From Nemertoderma westbladi (Eukaryota > Xenacoelomorpha > Nemertodermatida > Nemertodermatidae): a stretch of DNA of 34,069 bases. Of the stretch, positions 11,205-20,238 are shown in pieces. Under the pieces are notes generated by a model, which worked only from the letters and a program-made list of their open reading frames with translations, was not told the origin of the DNA and did not search any database. The translations under genes and the position numbers were made by a program. The number at the start of each line of letters is the position of its first letter. Position 1 is the stretch's first letter. The DNA is taken from NCBI GenBank assembly GCA_032718475.1, contig JAUCBJ010004952.1, positions 1 through 34,069 of the forward strand, in the 5' to 3' direction.

Positions 11205-11512
11205 AACTCGTGCTAACTCGTCGCCTGCAGCCGCCGCTGCCGCTTCTTGCGCCAAGTCCCCCTCCAATCTTCGCATTTCTGAGGCTTTGAATTCGGCTTG
11301 AGCCTTGAGTTTCGCAATTCTTGCCTCATCCTCTCTATGTTGCTTCTCTCCCTCGATGGCGATCTGTGCCATCTGCCGTTGCGCTTCTTCCTCGATGACT
11401 TGTTGTCGGCGTGCAACCTCCTGTTGTTGTCGAGTAATTACAGACGCTGTTCTACTAACGTCGCCAACGTCGCTCCGTACACTAACGAACGATCTATCCA
11501 GTGGTGGAATTT

Positions 11513-11532
11513 GGTAGGCTTGCAAGCCTTCC
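11513..11532. repeat. 20-bp palindrome, third copy (variant)
   Basis: GGTAGGCTTGCAAGCCTTCC differs at one base from the copies at 10301 and 10394. Here it is inside the open frame of copy C, reading EGLQAYQ on the minus strand. The 8-bp arms pair apart from one T/T mismatch, making a hairpin with a 4-nt loop. Confidence 0.8.
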
Positions 11533-12266
11533 GTAGTTAAAACTTCCGTCGTCCCTCGCAGTTCGACTTCCGGTTCTTCGATCGGTACGCCGCATCTACG
11601 AAGAAATGTGGTGAGTGTCTCCAACCTCCCATCCAGGCAATAGAGTTCTTCTTCCTCTTTGGGTTGCAACAACGCGTCCAAAACTGACTCACCTAGCAGT
11701 TGGTCGAACTGCTCCTGTTGAGCCAATCTTATTACTGACTTAAACTGGATGAGGCTTTCTCTCGCACTTACCAACTTATCTATTATCTTTACCTGAGTAA
11801 AGTTGTCGCCACGCAACTCTGCAAGTTCGTGTAAACCTTTAAGTTTATTTACGGAAGCATGTACCCTACTTTCTATCCTTACCTGTAAGGTGTAGAACTC
11901 ATATCTTGACATCGGGGCAGTTAACTCGCGTAAAACGCGAAAACCTTCTCCGAGGTTCCGAGTAATCTGGGCCATGTGTCCTCCTATACTCCTAATAAAA
12001 CTACCATGTCTGTTTCCCGTGACCTGGTCTGCGGGACTGTAAGGAAATCTTCGATTCTGCCGTCACCACGCGTTGCGGCTTCCAGTATTTCCGTTCAGGG
12101 TACCGGCGACGCATGCGGTGTGACATCGGTGGAATCTCGGGTTCTCCTTCTCGGTTCGTCTACTGTCGATCTGTCCGGGTCGCACGAGTCATAGTCGGTA
12201 GGTGGGTGTCGAGTCGAATGTGGTGTGTCACTCATGTCTTATTATATACGTCAAGTACGGGTAATA

Positions 12267-12327
12267 AAATGTCAAAGTATCAGAATGTCGAAATGTCAAA
12301 ATGTCGAAATGTCAAAATGTCAAACTT
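12267..12327. repeat. 8-bp tandem repeat (AATGTCAA/AATGTCGA type)
   Basis: About seven imperfect 8-bp units lie just upstream of the copy C start on the minus strand. A donor-like AAGGTAAGTTT on the minus strand borders the array. The stretch has no coding potential. Confidence 0.75.
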
Positions 12328-13224
12328 ACCTTGATATATATATCATATATATATACCCTAACCAGTACAAATAAAATTAAAGTGTATAATAAAATATGTA
12401 ATAATCTAGCCTACCGGCTAAATTTGTACGAACAAGTGAGATAACGGTATACGTCACCAAAATGTAGATCAACAAGTACAAATAATAGGCAAAACAGCAA
12501 CGTCTAATGGGAAATAAGTACCAACAACACTACTAATTAGACAGTGAAACCCACAAATTTTGAGTACTACTGTGCTCTTAAGTTTGAACGACACGAGTCG
12601 TAAAACTTACGCTCCTTTGATCTTCCAGTCGTGCAAATTCTCAAATACAAACCGGACGTGGGTCGTTCCGTTTTTCGGCGTCGCGGATGAATTTTGTGTC
12701 TCCCAAACTTTGCAAAAAGCGGTCTAATCCCTCGAAGCGCTCCAGAAACGAGTCCTTGAGTCCTGAAAAGTCGAAGGTGAGAGTTTTACTTCTACTCTAC
12801 GAAAAATCTTCCTAGGTACCGATACAACTTGGTCTTTAAACCCTATGTACCTTTTCAAGTACCGAAAGTAACACCGCACACACACAGCGTAAAACAAATT
12901 GCTATAGACTAACTATTAGCTAGTCAAATATTAAATACGAAACTACTAGCTACCCTAAAGGCCTACTGGCAGGGGACATTCTACAAATTACTAACTTTAC
13001 TAATTTTAAATTGTAAATATCTCCTACTTCTACAATAGCTAACAGTATATAGTTATATATTCCTTACTGTAAAGTGCGCACGCACTTTTCAGAGTGCAAT
13101 ACTAAACAATACTATACTCTAATTTATATAATATTTCACAGTATCTCTTACTTTGAGATCCTCTACGGTAAGAACTATCCCACGGCCTACAAATCTACTA
13201 ATATGAAGCTATAGAATATCTCTT
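12328..13224. other. Non-coding leader between the LTR-like repeat and copy C
   Basis: AT-rich, no gene seen. Towards its right end (13140-13290) there are sub-repeats of the type TATCTCTTAC...GTAAGATCC that continue into the LTR-like repeat. On the minus strand this would be the untranslated leader between LTR and gag. Confidence 0.4.
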
Positions 13225-14851
13225 ACTGTAAAGTCCAGTAGTATACCACTTACCAGATCCTAGTAACAATGTATCTTACAGTAAGATCCAGTAATGTATA
13301 CGGGCTCGTACAGTATCTGACAACAAATCCCAGTCCAGGGTATCTAATCAAACAGATACAATACACAAACGACTACTGGCGAGGAGCAGAGCCTAGTGTC
13401 TATTCTATGTACGTGAGCGGGTCTAATGCCTACGGACTAGACAAAAGGAAACCTGTCCTCTAACCGGTGAGGCAGATGTACAGTTACATTAACATACCAA
13501 ACTCACGGGAAAACAATCCCCGCGCAGCGAATCCTAACTATCGCTGACAGTCCTAAATACCGTAACTTGCCGCGGTGTGATTTATATGGTTTATATACGA
13601 GCTAGGGGGTTAACAGACCTAGCGTAACAATACTGATCCCGTATTAAATCAGTCTAAAGGGGGTCGTGCCTAATGTAACAATACCGCTGCTCAGACAAAC
13701 AACAGTTTAATAACGAAATGAATACTCCCTTTTTGCCGTAACTAAATATCATATCCTAAATTTACAAACTACGAATAGTAAATTACAGATAAATTCTGCC
13801 TAAAAGTAATCTAAAGTGCGCTATAACTAGTAGAACTCTAAGGGTAAATATGTTTTAGGGCGTGTGTGTGTGGGTGTGTTGCAATAAAACAATTTTGGTG
13901 TATCTCATTTTACTAGGTTTCAGTGATTTTCTGACCAAAACAATACCGTGCGCTAGCTACGAAAATAAGCTAGTCGCGCTCTGTAGAACTTTATACTTAC
14001 AAATGACGTCAAAGCTCTCTCCTTCCTATCCACAACTCAACCGGGCAATTACGGTGTTAGTAACTACACCCGTGATCGGCACAAATACCAGATTCTGGTT
14101 GTAAGATAAGAAATAGGGGTTAATTGCTACCGTACGTTAGCTGATCTGGTATACAAATTTGATTCTAGAATTTTGTTGCCACGGTGGCTAGCAGCAATAC
14201 CTATCAGTACGTGGCAAGGCGCGGTAGGATATTAATAAACCTCCCTAGGCCAAGCGAAGTGCCGATAGCAGAAATACTCCTTGCCTGATCAAATAACTAA
14301 GGTTCAGACAGGGGGGGGGGGGTACTAATGTATATTCTACAAAGCAAACCGGTACCGAACTGTCAGTATTGCGAATCACTAAATTATGGAACATATGCTG
14401 TCTGTACCTAATATGTACTCGCGTACTGACGAACGGCAATAGTTCACACCTGTAAGAGATACAGGTTAACCCAGGGATTTGCAGTACAGGGTCCTGACTG
14501 AATCTAGCTATCTGATCCTAAATTTTGCGGCGTCTCAGGACGGCGTCACGCTTACCCTGATCTATAGGTCTTACGTCGGGCAAGGGCGTCAAACAAAGTC
14601 TTACCTTCCTCGGAAATCGGGCGCTGCATGGCAAGTGGAGTATTTCGAAGGGGCGAAGGGGGTGCGCGGTCTAATCTAATGTGGGCGCTAGCGTGTTGTG
14701 GACATCTTCCCTGCGTTGCTGACGGTCTAACGGTCTAGGCGGCCATCCTCCCAATGCTTGGCTGTCCCAATGGTGGACAATTAGAAATATACATGTTCAA
14801 AAGTTTACAGTATATTTACGTAATTTACAAAGATTTATCAACCTGAATAAA

Positions 14852-14912
14852 GAGTGATAGTGAGAGATAAGTTAACAAGAGTGATAGTGAGAGATAAGTT
14901 AACAAGAGTGAT
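14852..14912. repeat. 27-bp VNTR inside LTR-like copy 1
   Basis: The unit GAGTGATAGTGAGAGATAAG plus seven bases occurs at 14852-14878 and 14879-14905 with a partial third. The equivalent place in the second LTR-like copy lacks the array, so it expanded after the copies separated. Confidence 0.85.
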
Positions 14913-14984
14913 AACCGAAGGCAAACCAGCCTATCTGGGACATGAATCCGCTAGAACCTTCCAGAGCATTCCATGGCCTTACAT

Positions 14985-15055
14985 TGGAGCAATAAGATGT
15001 TCCATGCCCTATGATTGGCCCAACTCATCGTTCCATACGTTGTACGCACCTCATT
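14985..15055 (-). promoter_or_regulatory. CCAAT-box block in LTR-like copy 1
   Basis: ATTGG occurs three times (about 14985, 15013 and 15053), giving CCAAT boxes on the minus strand upstream of the LTR body and of gag-like copy C. The central one sits in CTATGATTGGCCCAACTCATCG. A promoter role is inferred from motif clustering and orientation only. Confidence 0.4.
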
Positions 15056-15105
15056 GGTTTATCAAATTAGATCAAATGAAAATAAATTGCCCAAAAATGC
15101 AAATT

Positions 15106-15178
15106 TCCCGACTGGGATTCGAACTCGTAACCTATCTGTAATGTAACCAACGCCTTAACCATCTGACCACTGCGCCAT
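15106..15178 (-). other. tRNA-like segment (Pol III A and B boxes) in LTR-like copy 1
   Basis: On the minus strand TGGCGCAGTGG matches the A-box consensus TRGYNNARNNG and AGTTCGAATCC matches the B-box core GWTCRANNC, about 50 bp apart. The flanks do not form a convincing acceptor stem, so this is a tRNA-derived SINE-like head and not a functional tRNA. The same segment sits at the same place in the second LTR-like copy. Confidence 0.75.
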
Positions 15179-15423
15179 TAGAGTTACCTACGGGTTTATG
15201 TGTACCAATATGAATAGGCATATTACATTACTGTAATTTAATCAAAATGCGTCGGATTTTAGAAAGTTTTTACGTTAAACTACAAATGCTACTTTATAGT
15301 GAAATAATCCATCAAAAATAATAATCTATAATGAATTTAATAAATAGGAATTTGAATTGAATTGGCATTACTAACATAAACAATAACATTATAAATTAAG
15401 AGAAAACAATAAACGATTACTTT

Positions 15424-15845
15424 TACAAATTGAGGGAAAGGATCAGGTTACAGAGGCAGGCTTTTCTAACCAAAAGAATAAGCAGTCGTAAGTGACTGGG
15501 AAATGAGCAATTGAGGGAAAGGAGCGGGTTGCAGAGGGGGGATTTTCTAACCAAAACAACAAGCCGAAGAGCAGGTTACAGAAAAGGGCTTTTCTAACCA
15601 AAACAATAAACGACCACTTTACCAATTGAGGGAAAGGAACAGGTGACAGAGGCATGCTTTTCTAACCAAAACATTAAACGGTCACTTTACCAATTTGGGA
15701 AAAGAGCAGATTACATGGATTTTCTAACAAAAACAATAAACGATCACTTTAACAATTAAAAGAAAGGAAAAGGTTACAGAGGCGGGATTTTCTAACCAAA
15801 GCAATAAACGATCATTTACCAATTGAGGGAAAGGATCAGTTTACG
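15424..15845. repeat. ~72-bp minisatellite array, about six units
   Basis: Units of roughly 70-75 bp share GGGAAAGGANCAGGTTACAG, then a G-rich spot, then TTTTCTAACCAAAACAATAA and an ACGATCACTTTACCAATT-like end. The units are diverged with short deletions. Single relic units of the same family are found at 27712 and 30663, so the sequence is dispersed as well as tandem. Confidence 0.9.
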
Positions 15846-16020
15846 GCGGCATATTTTTATTTATATTTGTATACAGTAGTTCTTTAAAAACATAAATACC
15901 ACGTTCACGGTAAATTTTTTATTCTGGAAAATAAATAGTATTAGTATTAAATAAATAGTAAACAGTATTTCCTTGTATTTATGATTTACGATCACTACTA
16001 TCATTGTACTTAAGTTATTC

Positions 16021-16125
16021 CACCTTGGCGTACTGTAGTTGGTTAAATCGGTGGCATTGAATTCACATCTCTCCTTGAGTCGTGGGTTCGATCCCAACAT
16101 GGGGGTAGGGTAGTTTTCGTTTCGG
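16021..16125 (+). mobile_element. tRNA-derived SINE, plus strand
   Basis: It starts CACCTTGGCGTACTGTAGTT, has an A-box-like TGTAGTTGGTTAAATCGG region, TTGAATTCACATCTC, and a clear B box GGGTTCGATCCC, followed by GGGTAGGGTAGTTTTCGTTT. The copy at 17692-17780 on the other strand shares the body and the AGTTTTCGTTT tail, which shows that it is a dispersed SINE family and not a tRNA gene. Confidence 0.7.
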
Positions 16126-16694
16126 CACGAATACTTTAAAGACAATAAAGATATTTATTAGCCAGGGCGCATCTCTTCCTTCCGTAAATAGTAGCTAAAT
16201 GAGTACTGGAGTTTCCTCTGGGTAATAAACACTGGGGGACCGCACTGGAAACAATTATTGAAACTTTGTGCGTAATCACTGGTCTAACGGACGATTTTTT
16301 AGTATAACAATCCATCATTAGGACACTCGTTTCAAGAAATCTTGGAGAACTATACCATCTTGGTCAGTAATTTCTGTCATCTGTGATATATTCCGTTTGG
16401 CCCTTTCGGCACCAGAAATGTGAGTATTACTGTAGACGTAAGAGACAGGACTAAACGGACGCAATGAAGAATGTCGTACATTACGATGATGTAAGTGAAT
16501 ACGTTCGAATGTACTGTCAATGGACACTTGTCAAACTAAAAGGAGCTGAATACTTCCAGTTTACATAGTGATGAATAATGTATACAAAGCAGAATGATTC
16601 TTACCTAACCTACCGCATCATAGTGAGTCCGTAACGAAGAATGTGTGAGTCCGTAACGCTGTTCTTAAACGTTTCAGCTGCAATACAGAACATA
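16126..16694. other. Non-coding flank left of the Polinton
   Basis: No gene is recognised. Short open frames here have no family features. There is a small direct repeat of GTGAGTCCGTAACG near 16622 and 16646. The last six bases before the element (16695-16700) are the target duplication gagacc. Confidence 0.4.
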
Positions 16695-16700
16695 GAGACC

Positions 16701-17143
16701 AGTAGTAGGGTCTTGGTCCTCTCGGCGACAGTTAGACCTAACTGACACCCATTGGGTGTCATATGACACCCAATTATCACCCTATGGGTGTCATTGGGTG
16801 TCATTGGCGCCAGACTGTCTGGGTGACACCTCCCAATTAGGCTAATTAGACCCTAATTGACAGGTGTCATCAATTAATTAGTACAATTAAACCCTAACAG
16901 GTGTCATATGACTCCTAATTAGGGTTTAATTGATTATCCTAATTAATCAGACTGATTAGTGCCCTGACACACAATGGGTCATCAGTGATGTCTAACTGTC
17001 GCCGAGAGGAGCAAGAGGGTGTCATAAGTGACACCGCAGCTCTTTTATTCATTAATACTTATTTATTTATATTTAATTTTAATTAATTATTTGCATTTTA
17101 TTTTATTCGTATTTATTCATTTGTACTTTATACATTGATTTCT
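16701..17143 (+). repeat. Polinton left terminal inverted repeat
   Basis: Inverted match to 22331-22801. The outer part is built from many copies of GGTGTCAT/ATGACACC in both orientations, forming nested hairpins, then an AT-rich inner part. Relative to the right TIR it lacks about 31 bp near its inner end. The outer tip is AGTAGTAGGG. Confidence 0.9.
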
Positions 17144-17342
17144 TAGCCATACTTAGACATAGGGTATACAGCTCCCTTACTGGTAACTAATTACTCCAGA
17201 CAGCTTTATCGTTGACCTTTGACCCCCAATTAGCTTTAACCAAGCAACAGCATATTAATGATAGTTGTATCCAAGCGCCCCCGCCCCCACCCCGTGACCG
17301 CTCTGATTACTAATTACTGTTACCTATATCCAACCGCCTGCA

Positions 17343-17368
17343 GTTCCATAGTCTGCCGCTAGAGGGCG
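17343..17368 (+). promoter_or_regulatory. CTCF-like motif 1
   Basis: CCGCTAGAGGGC fits the CTCF core CCRSYAGRKGGC at every position, and GCAGTTCC, resembling the known upstream CTCF module, lies 8 bp before it. A second copy with the same arrangement is at 17576-17601 in the same orientation. Binding is inferred from the motif alone. Confidence 0.5.
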
Positions 17369-17575
17369 TATTGTTTAAAAATTAACATCTTCTCTAGCTT
17401 TGTTATTTACAATCCGCAAAACCATGAAGTTATATTGCTTAAGAGTTCTAAGGGGCGAGCCATGAGGCAAGATGTTTGAGGCTTATTTAGATATATTATT
17501 ACTTAATTTGACCCCCCAATCGGCATCTATTACGGCATAGGCTATATCTTTTGCAGGGTCACAGAGTAGTCTGAA

Positions 17576-17601
17576 GTTCCCCAGTCTGCCGCTAGAGGGC
17601 G
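17576..17601 (+). promoter_or_regulatory. CTCF-like motif 2
   Basis: It has the same 12-bp core and the same 17-bp string TCTGCCGCTAGAGGGCG as motif 1, preceded by GAAGTTCC at the same spacing. The two motifs are 233 bp apart and point the same way. Confidence 0.5.
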
Positions 17602-17638
17602 AAATGTCTTAAAGTGAAAACCATACGGTAGCCATGAA

Positions 17639-17690
17639 TTGGTTACTAGGCAATAATACTGCATTTTGCAACGTTAGGCCTATTGCTAAC
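17639..17690 (+). repeat. ~50-bp direct repeat (second copy at 20327-20376)
   Basis: GGTTACTAGGCAAYAATACTG followed about 12 bp later by GTTAGGCCTATTGCT occurs at both places in the same orientation. The GTTACTAGGCAAC core resembles an RFX X-box half-site pair. One copy adjoins the SINE, the other lies upstream of the zinc-finger gene. Confidence 0.7.
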
Positions 17691-17691
17691 C

Positions 17692-17780
17692 AAACGAAAA
17701 CTGCCCTGGTTCATGCGGGGATCGAACCCATGACATACGGGAGATGTGAATTCAACGCAACCACTACACCAAGGTGGAAC
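17692..17780 (-). mobile_element. tRNA-derived SINE inside the Polinton
   Basis: On the minus strand CACCTTGGTGTAGTGGTTGC contains an A box, then TTGAATTCACATCTCCC, then the B box GGGTTCGATCC, then a GCAGTTTTCGTTTGG tail. The family match is the SINE at 16021. The folded tRNA shape is incomplete, so it is not a tRNA gene. Confidence 0.7.
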
Positions 17781-17859
17781 AGTAACCTTCGAATTTGTTC
17801 GTTGACGTTCGAATTTGTAAGACTCACATTTAAGACCTGACACAGACTATGCCTCACTG

Positions 17860-17936
17860 AGGCACTGAGGCATAGACTATGACTCACTGAGGCATAGTCT
17901 ATGCCTCAGTGAGTCATAGTCTATGCCTCAGTGCCT
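17860..17936. repeat. 77-bp near-perfect palindrome
   Basis: Two perfect 38-bp arms around a single central T at 17898. The arms are themselves built from CACTGAGGCATAG-type units. Such palindromes can extrude as cruciforms and are usually unstable, so it is probably recent or maintained. Confidence 0.95.
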
Positions 17937-18329
17937 AACGCCCTGATTTACAACAAACTGAAGCCTCTAGAACAAAAACTGGGTTGCCAGATTCGCTGTC
18001 TAGTCGGTGATACGGACGGATTCTCTAATGCTAAGCGTAACTAATACACCACAGCTAACCTTTCAGATGCGAGTACAGTGGTAAAGCCCATCCATAGTGA
18101 GATAACGTTGCACTAGCTCTCAAGGATAGTTATACTCACCATTCAAATATCCCTCGCAAACAACATCTAAAGTATTCCACTTCAATGAAAAATATATAAT
18201 GCAATATAACTCGAATATTTCTGTTTTTATAATATAAATAATAATTGTAGCATAAATTTATCATTTAACATAAATATAATGTGAAAATTCACTTTAACAT
18301 AGAGTAACTAAACTAAACACAAAATAGGA
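17937..18329. other. Non-coding, AT-rich
   Basis: No gene, motif or repeat that I can support apart from the general AT richness before the tRNA-like array. Confidence 0.4.
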
Positions 18330-18800
18330 TAAACAGATGGTCACGGGTTCAATCCCTACTCCGCGACCAATATAAAACCAACACAAAATAAGTTAAACAT
18401 AGAATAACTAGAGTACCTAAACTAAACATAAAATAGGATAAACAGGTGGTCACATGTTCGATCCCTAGTCATATCCCGTTTTATGGAAAATAAACAGGAG
18501 GTCATAGGTTCAATCCCTACTCGCGACCAATATACAACCAACACAAAATAAGTTAAACATAAAATAACTAGAGTACCTAAACTAAACATAAATTAGGAAA
18601 AACATATGCTCACAGGTTCGATCCCTATTCATATCCCGTTTTATGGAAAATAAACAGAAGGTCATGGGTTCAATCCCTACTCGCGACCATTATAAAACCA
18701 ACACAAAATAAGTTAAACCAGGGTTCGAGTCCTACTAATGCAATTATAAAAAGTAGGTAACACGGATGGTCATGGATTCAAACCCTACTCACGGAAAAAT
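18330..18800 (+). repeat. Array of tRNA T-arm-like motifs (~160-bp repeat, about 2.5 copies)
   Basis: Seven B-box-like motifs (GGTTCAATCC, GTTCGATCC and variants) occur within 450 bp, near 18346, 18454, 18507, 18615, 18667, 18721 and 18775. Equivalent motifs are spaced 160-161 bp apart, so each unit has two. Several are followed by CTACTCGCGACCA, like the 3' end of a tRNA. Matching 5' halves with A boxes are missing, so these are not tRNA genes. Confidence 0.8.
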
Positions 18801-18858
18801 AAAAACCAACACAAAATAAATAATATAGTAAACTTTCATGTATACCATAGTAAATAAA

Positions 18859-19365
18859 CTAATTTAATAATAAAGTTTGTAAAATAGATAATGAAACGGG
18901 GAATTCACCGGCAGGACACATGGAAACAATTTTATTACTATGAAATACACTGAAATATGCACGTCCTATATATATTCTAATCGCGCAAAATAATTCAGGG
19001 GTATAGCTAATAAATATTGCTTTATTATTAATTGTATGATGTCCACATTTTTTCATTAATAATTTAAAATTAACACTTGGAAAAATAATAGTTCGTGTTT
19101 CGGTATTAAGTTTCAAATTTTGTAATTGCATACCGATAGTTTGTTTTAAATAAAGCAATTCACTAGCTAAATTATTGCACAGGCCTACAATTGTTACTGC
19201 GCCGCTGGGAAATAGCATTATAGTTGAATCGTCACCTTTGTAGATAAACATGTTTGGTTTTAAGCATCTTTGACCTGTAATTTGCTGTGAAATTTTCTCT
19301 AGTTCAAATTTGGCAATGTTTTTTCCGGTAAACTGTTTATTGGTTAATTCTATTTTGATGCTCAA
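18859..19365 (-). CDS. TBP-like (TATA-binding-protein-fold) small protein
   Basis: 168 codons, uninterrupted. It contains two weak internal repeats resembling the two halves of TBP. Residues ~38-62 (NMFIYKGDDSTIMLFPSGAV) match the 'LIFSSGK.V.TGAK' strand pair. Residues ~122-155 (YTPELFCAIRIYIGRAYFSV) match TBP's YEPELFPGLIYR segment, followed by a degenerate SGK position (FHSNKI). The DNA-intercalating phenylalanines are only partly conserved. It starts 29 bp after the stop of the zinc-finger gene on the same strand, so they were probably one transcription unit. Large DNA viruses encode TBP-like factors for late transcription; a similar role here is inference. The match is by eye, so a different alpha/beta fold is possible. 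Confidence 0.5.
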   Translation of the reverse strand: MSIKIELTNKQFTGKNIAKFELEKISQQITGQRCLKPNMFIYKGDDSTIMLFPSGAVTIVGLCNNLASELLYLKQTIGMQLQNLKLNTETRTIIFPSVNFKLLMKKCGHHTINNKAIFISYTPELFCAIRIYIGRAYFSVFHSNKIVSMCPAGEFPVSLSILQTLLLN

Positions 19366-19394
19366 TTTCTTATTCTAGAAATTAAAATTAAATC

Positions 19395-20231
19395 CTATTG
19401 ACCCGTTAAATAGGGGTTGCGTTGGGAACATGCAATCTCAATAGTTATTCGCTCGATGGCTATTATGCGCCAACCCGAGCCGAGGCAGAGAAACACGCTT
19501 AACAGTTGATCGATGCGATTGACGGCGCTAGAAAACCAGTTATTAAAGTCGCTATTATTTAGAATTTGATTATTGTTACCGCTAGATTTAAAACAGAATG
19601 ATTCAATTTGAAAACCCTCGCTGGTTTCACGCTCCATTACGATATTGATTGTAAGCCAGACTCTTAAAAAAGTTCCCATGGCACTACGTAAATGGCTACT
19701 AACGTGTTCTTGAATGTGTGGAAAATTTTCGTTTAATGTTAATTCTGCGTCGAGTCTTGTTTCTGCGAGGTCGTTGTTATAGCTAAACAGTCGTCCGTGT
19801 GCGCTTCCGTTGGAGGGGGGTTGAAATGGATTGTTTGGGGAAAAAGAATCTCGTGAAGTTGAAGGTTCATTATTGGAGCCGCCGCCGCCGACTTGTTCTG
19901 GAGTAGAGTTGATGGGGGATGAGTGGGAGGTAGTCGGAGTTTTGCGTTTCCGCAAAAAAAGTCGAGTGTAGCATTCATGCTCAGAAAAGGATGATAGGGT
20001 GAGCGAATCCCCGCAGCGGCAATCGGCTGGCTCGTTTACGTAACTAAATCCTGTTCCCCCCTGAGGACACGAAACAAGATGGCCAACCAGCGTCTTCTTT
20101 TCCAAGGACCAAGTCGGGCAACAGTCGCATCTATATTGCGCGAAATGAATTTTAATATGTGATTTTAGATTATCACTCCGCATCTATTTGTCGCAGATGG
20201 GGCAGCTAACTTTATTGGTAGACATAGGCAT
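19395..20231 (-). pseudogene. Zinc-finger protein of the Polinton, broken by an amber codon
   Basis: From ATG 20231 the frame encodes a short N-terminus and CPICDK, then TAG at 20184-20186, then MRSDNLKSHIKIH. Together these are the two halves of a C2H2 finger, so the stop lies inside finger 1. A C-X2-C-X12-H-X3-C finger (CDCC...H..SC) and a CRCG...HEC cluster follow, then a Ser/Pro/Asn-rich linker (residues ~75-120 counting from 20183). The helical C-terminal domain ends GSGWRIIAIERITIEIA, then a stop just after NPYLTGQ. The GSGW...NP ending resembles the region before the polymerase part in some Polinton-like type-B polymerase proteins, so the C-terminus may be truncated. Without readthrough, translation could only start at 20183 and would lack finger 1. 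Confidence 0.55.
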
Positions 20232-20238
20232 CTTGAAT

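Larger units (their letters stand above)
10001..12233 (-). pseudogene. Gag-like coiled-coil protein, copy C (broken by frameshifts and a LINE scrap)
   Basis: The minus-strand gene begins at MSDT (12233), like copy A; its first frame stops after about 46 codons. The main frame 11975-10980 starts MAQITRNLGEGFRV and has an alpha-helical N-terminus followed by a long Glu/Gln/Ala/Arg coiled coil. The 46-bp insertion at 11159-11204 shifts the frame. The coil continues in frame 11194-10652 (DARAKLEARQINARLAIQEV), whose first ~12 residues are LINE-derived. After a further non-coding or spliced stretch with donor-like CAGGTAAGTAAG near 10543, a Pro/Arg/Ser-rich tail frame runs to 10001. No protease, RT or integrase follows. 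The gene is dead in this copy. Confidence 0.5.
13225..15311 (-). repeat. LTR-like long repeat, copy 1
   Basis: This ~2.1-kb block matches 30850-33119 over its whole length in the same orientation, with scattered substitutions and indels. Read on the minus strand it begins TGATGGATTATTTCAC; the second copy begins TGATGAATTATTTCAC, so both start TG as LTRs do. From that end come a tRNA-like Pol III segment (15106-15178), a CCAAT-box block (14985-15055), a 27-bp VNTR (14852 onward) and a run of 12 G at 14311-14322. It lies 5' of gag-like copy C on the minus strand, consistent with a 5' LTR. The short open frames inside are not conserved in the other copy and I do not call them genes. Confidence 0.7.
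17144..17640. other. Non-coding stretch inside the Polinton, with two CTCF-like motifs
   Basis: No gene seen. Two diverged repeats, each with a TTTGACCCCC..AAT block followed by an AGTTCC...CTGCCGCTAGAGGGCG block, occupy roughly 17205-17370 and 17500-17602. Confidence 0.6.

Noticed and set aside
13269-14679. Short ORFs in the LTR-like repeat (for example 13862-14104)
   Set aside because: The aligned copy at 30850-33119 has frame-breaking indels in them, and they have no family features.
15106-15178. Functional tRNA gene
   Set aside because: A and B boxes are good but the acceptor stem does not pair, and the same segment occurs at the same place in another repeat copy.
15424-15845. CRISPR-like array
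   Set aside because: Units are diverged tandem repeats without constant repeat/variable spacer structure, in animal DNA with no cas genes.
18330-18800. Cluster of tRNA genes
   Set aside because: Only B-box halves are present; no A boxes, anticodon arms or acceptor stems at matching spacing.
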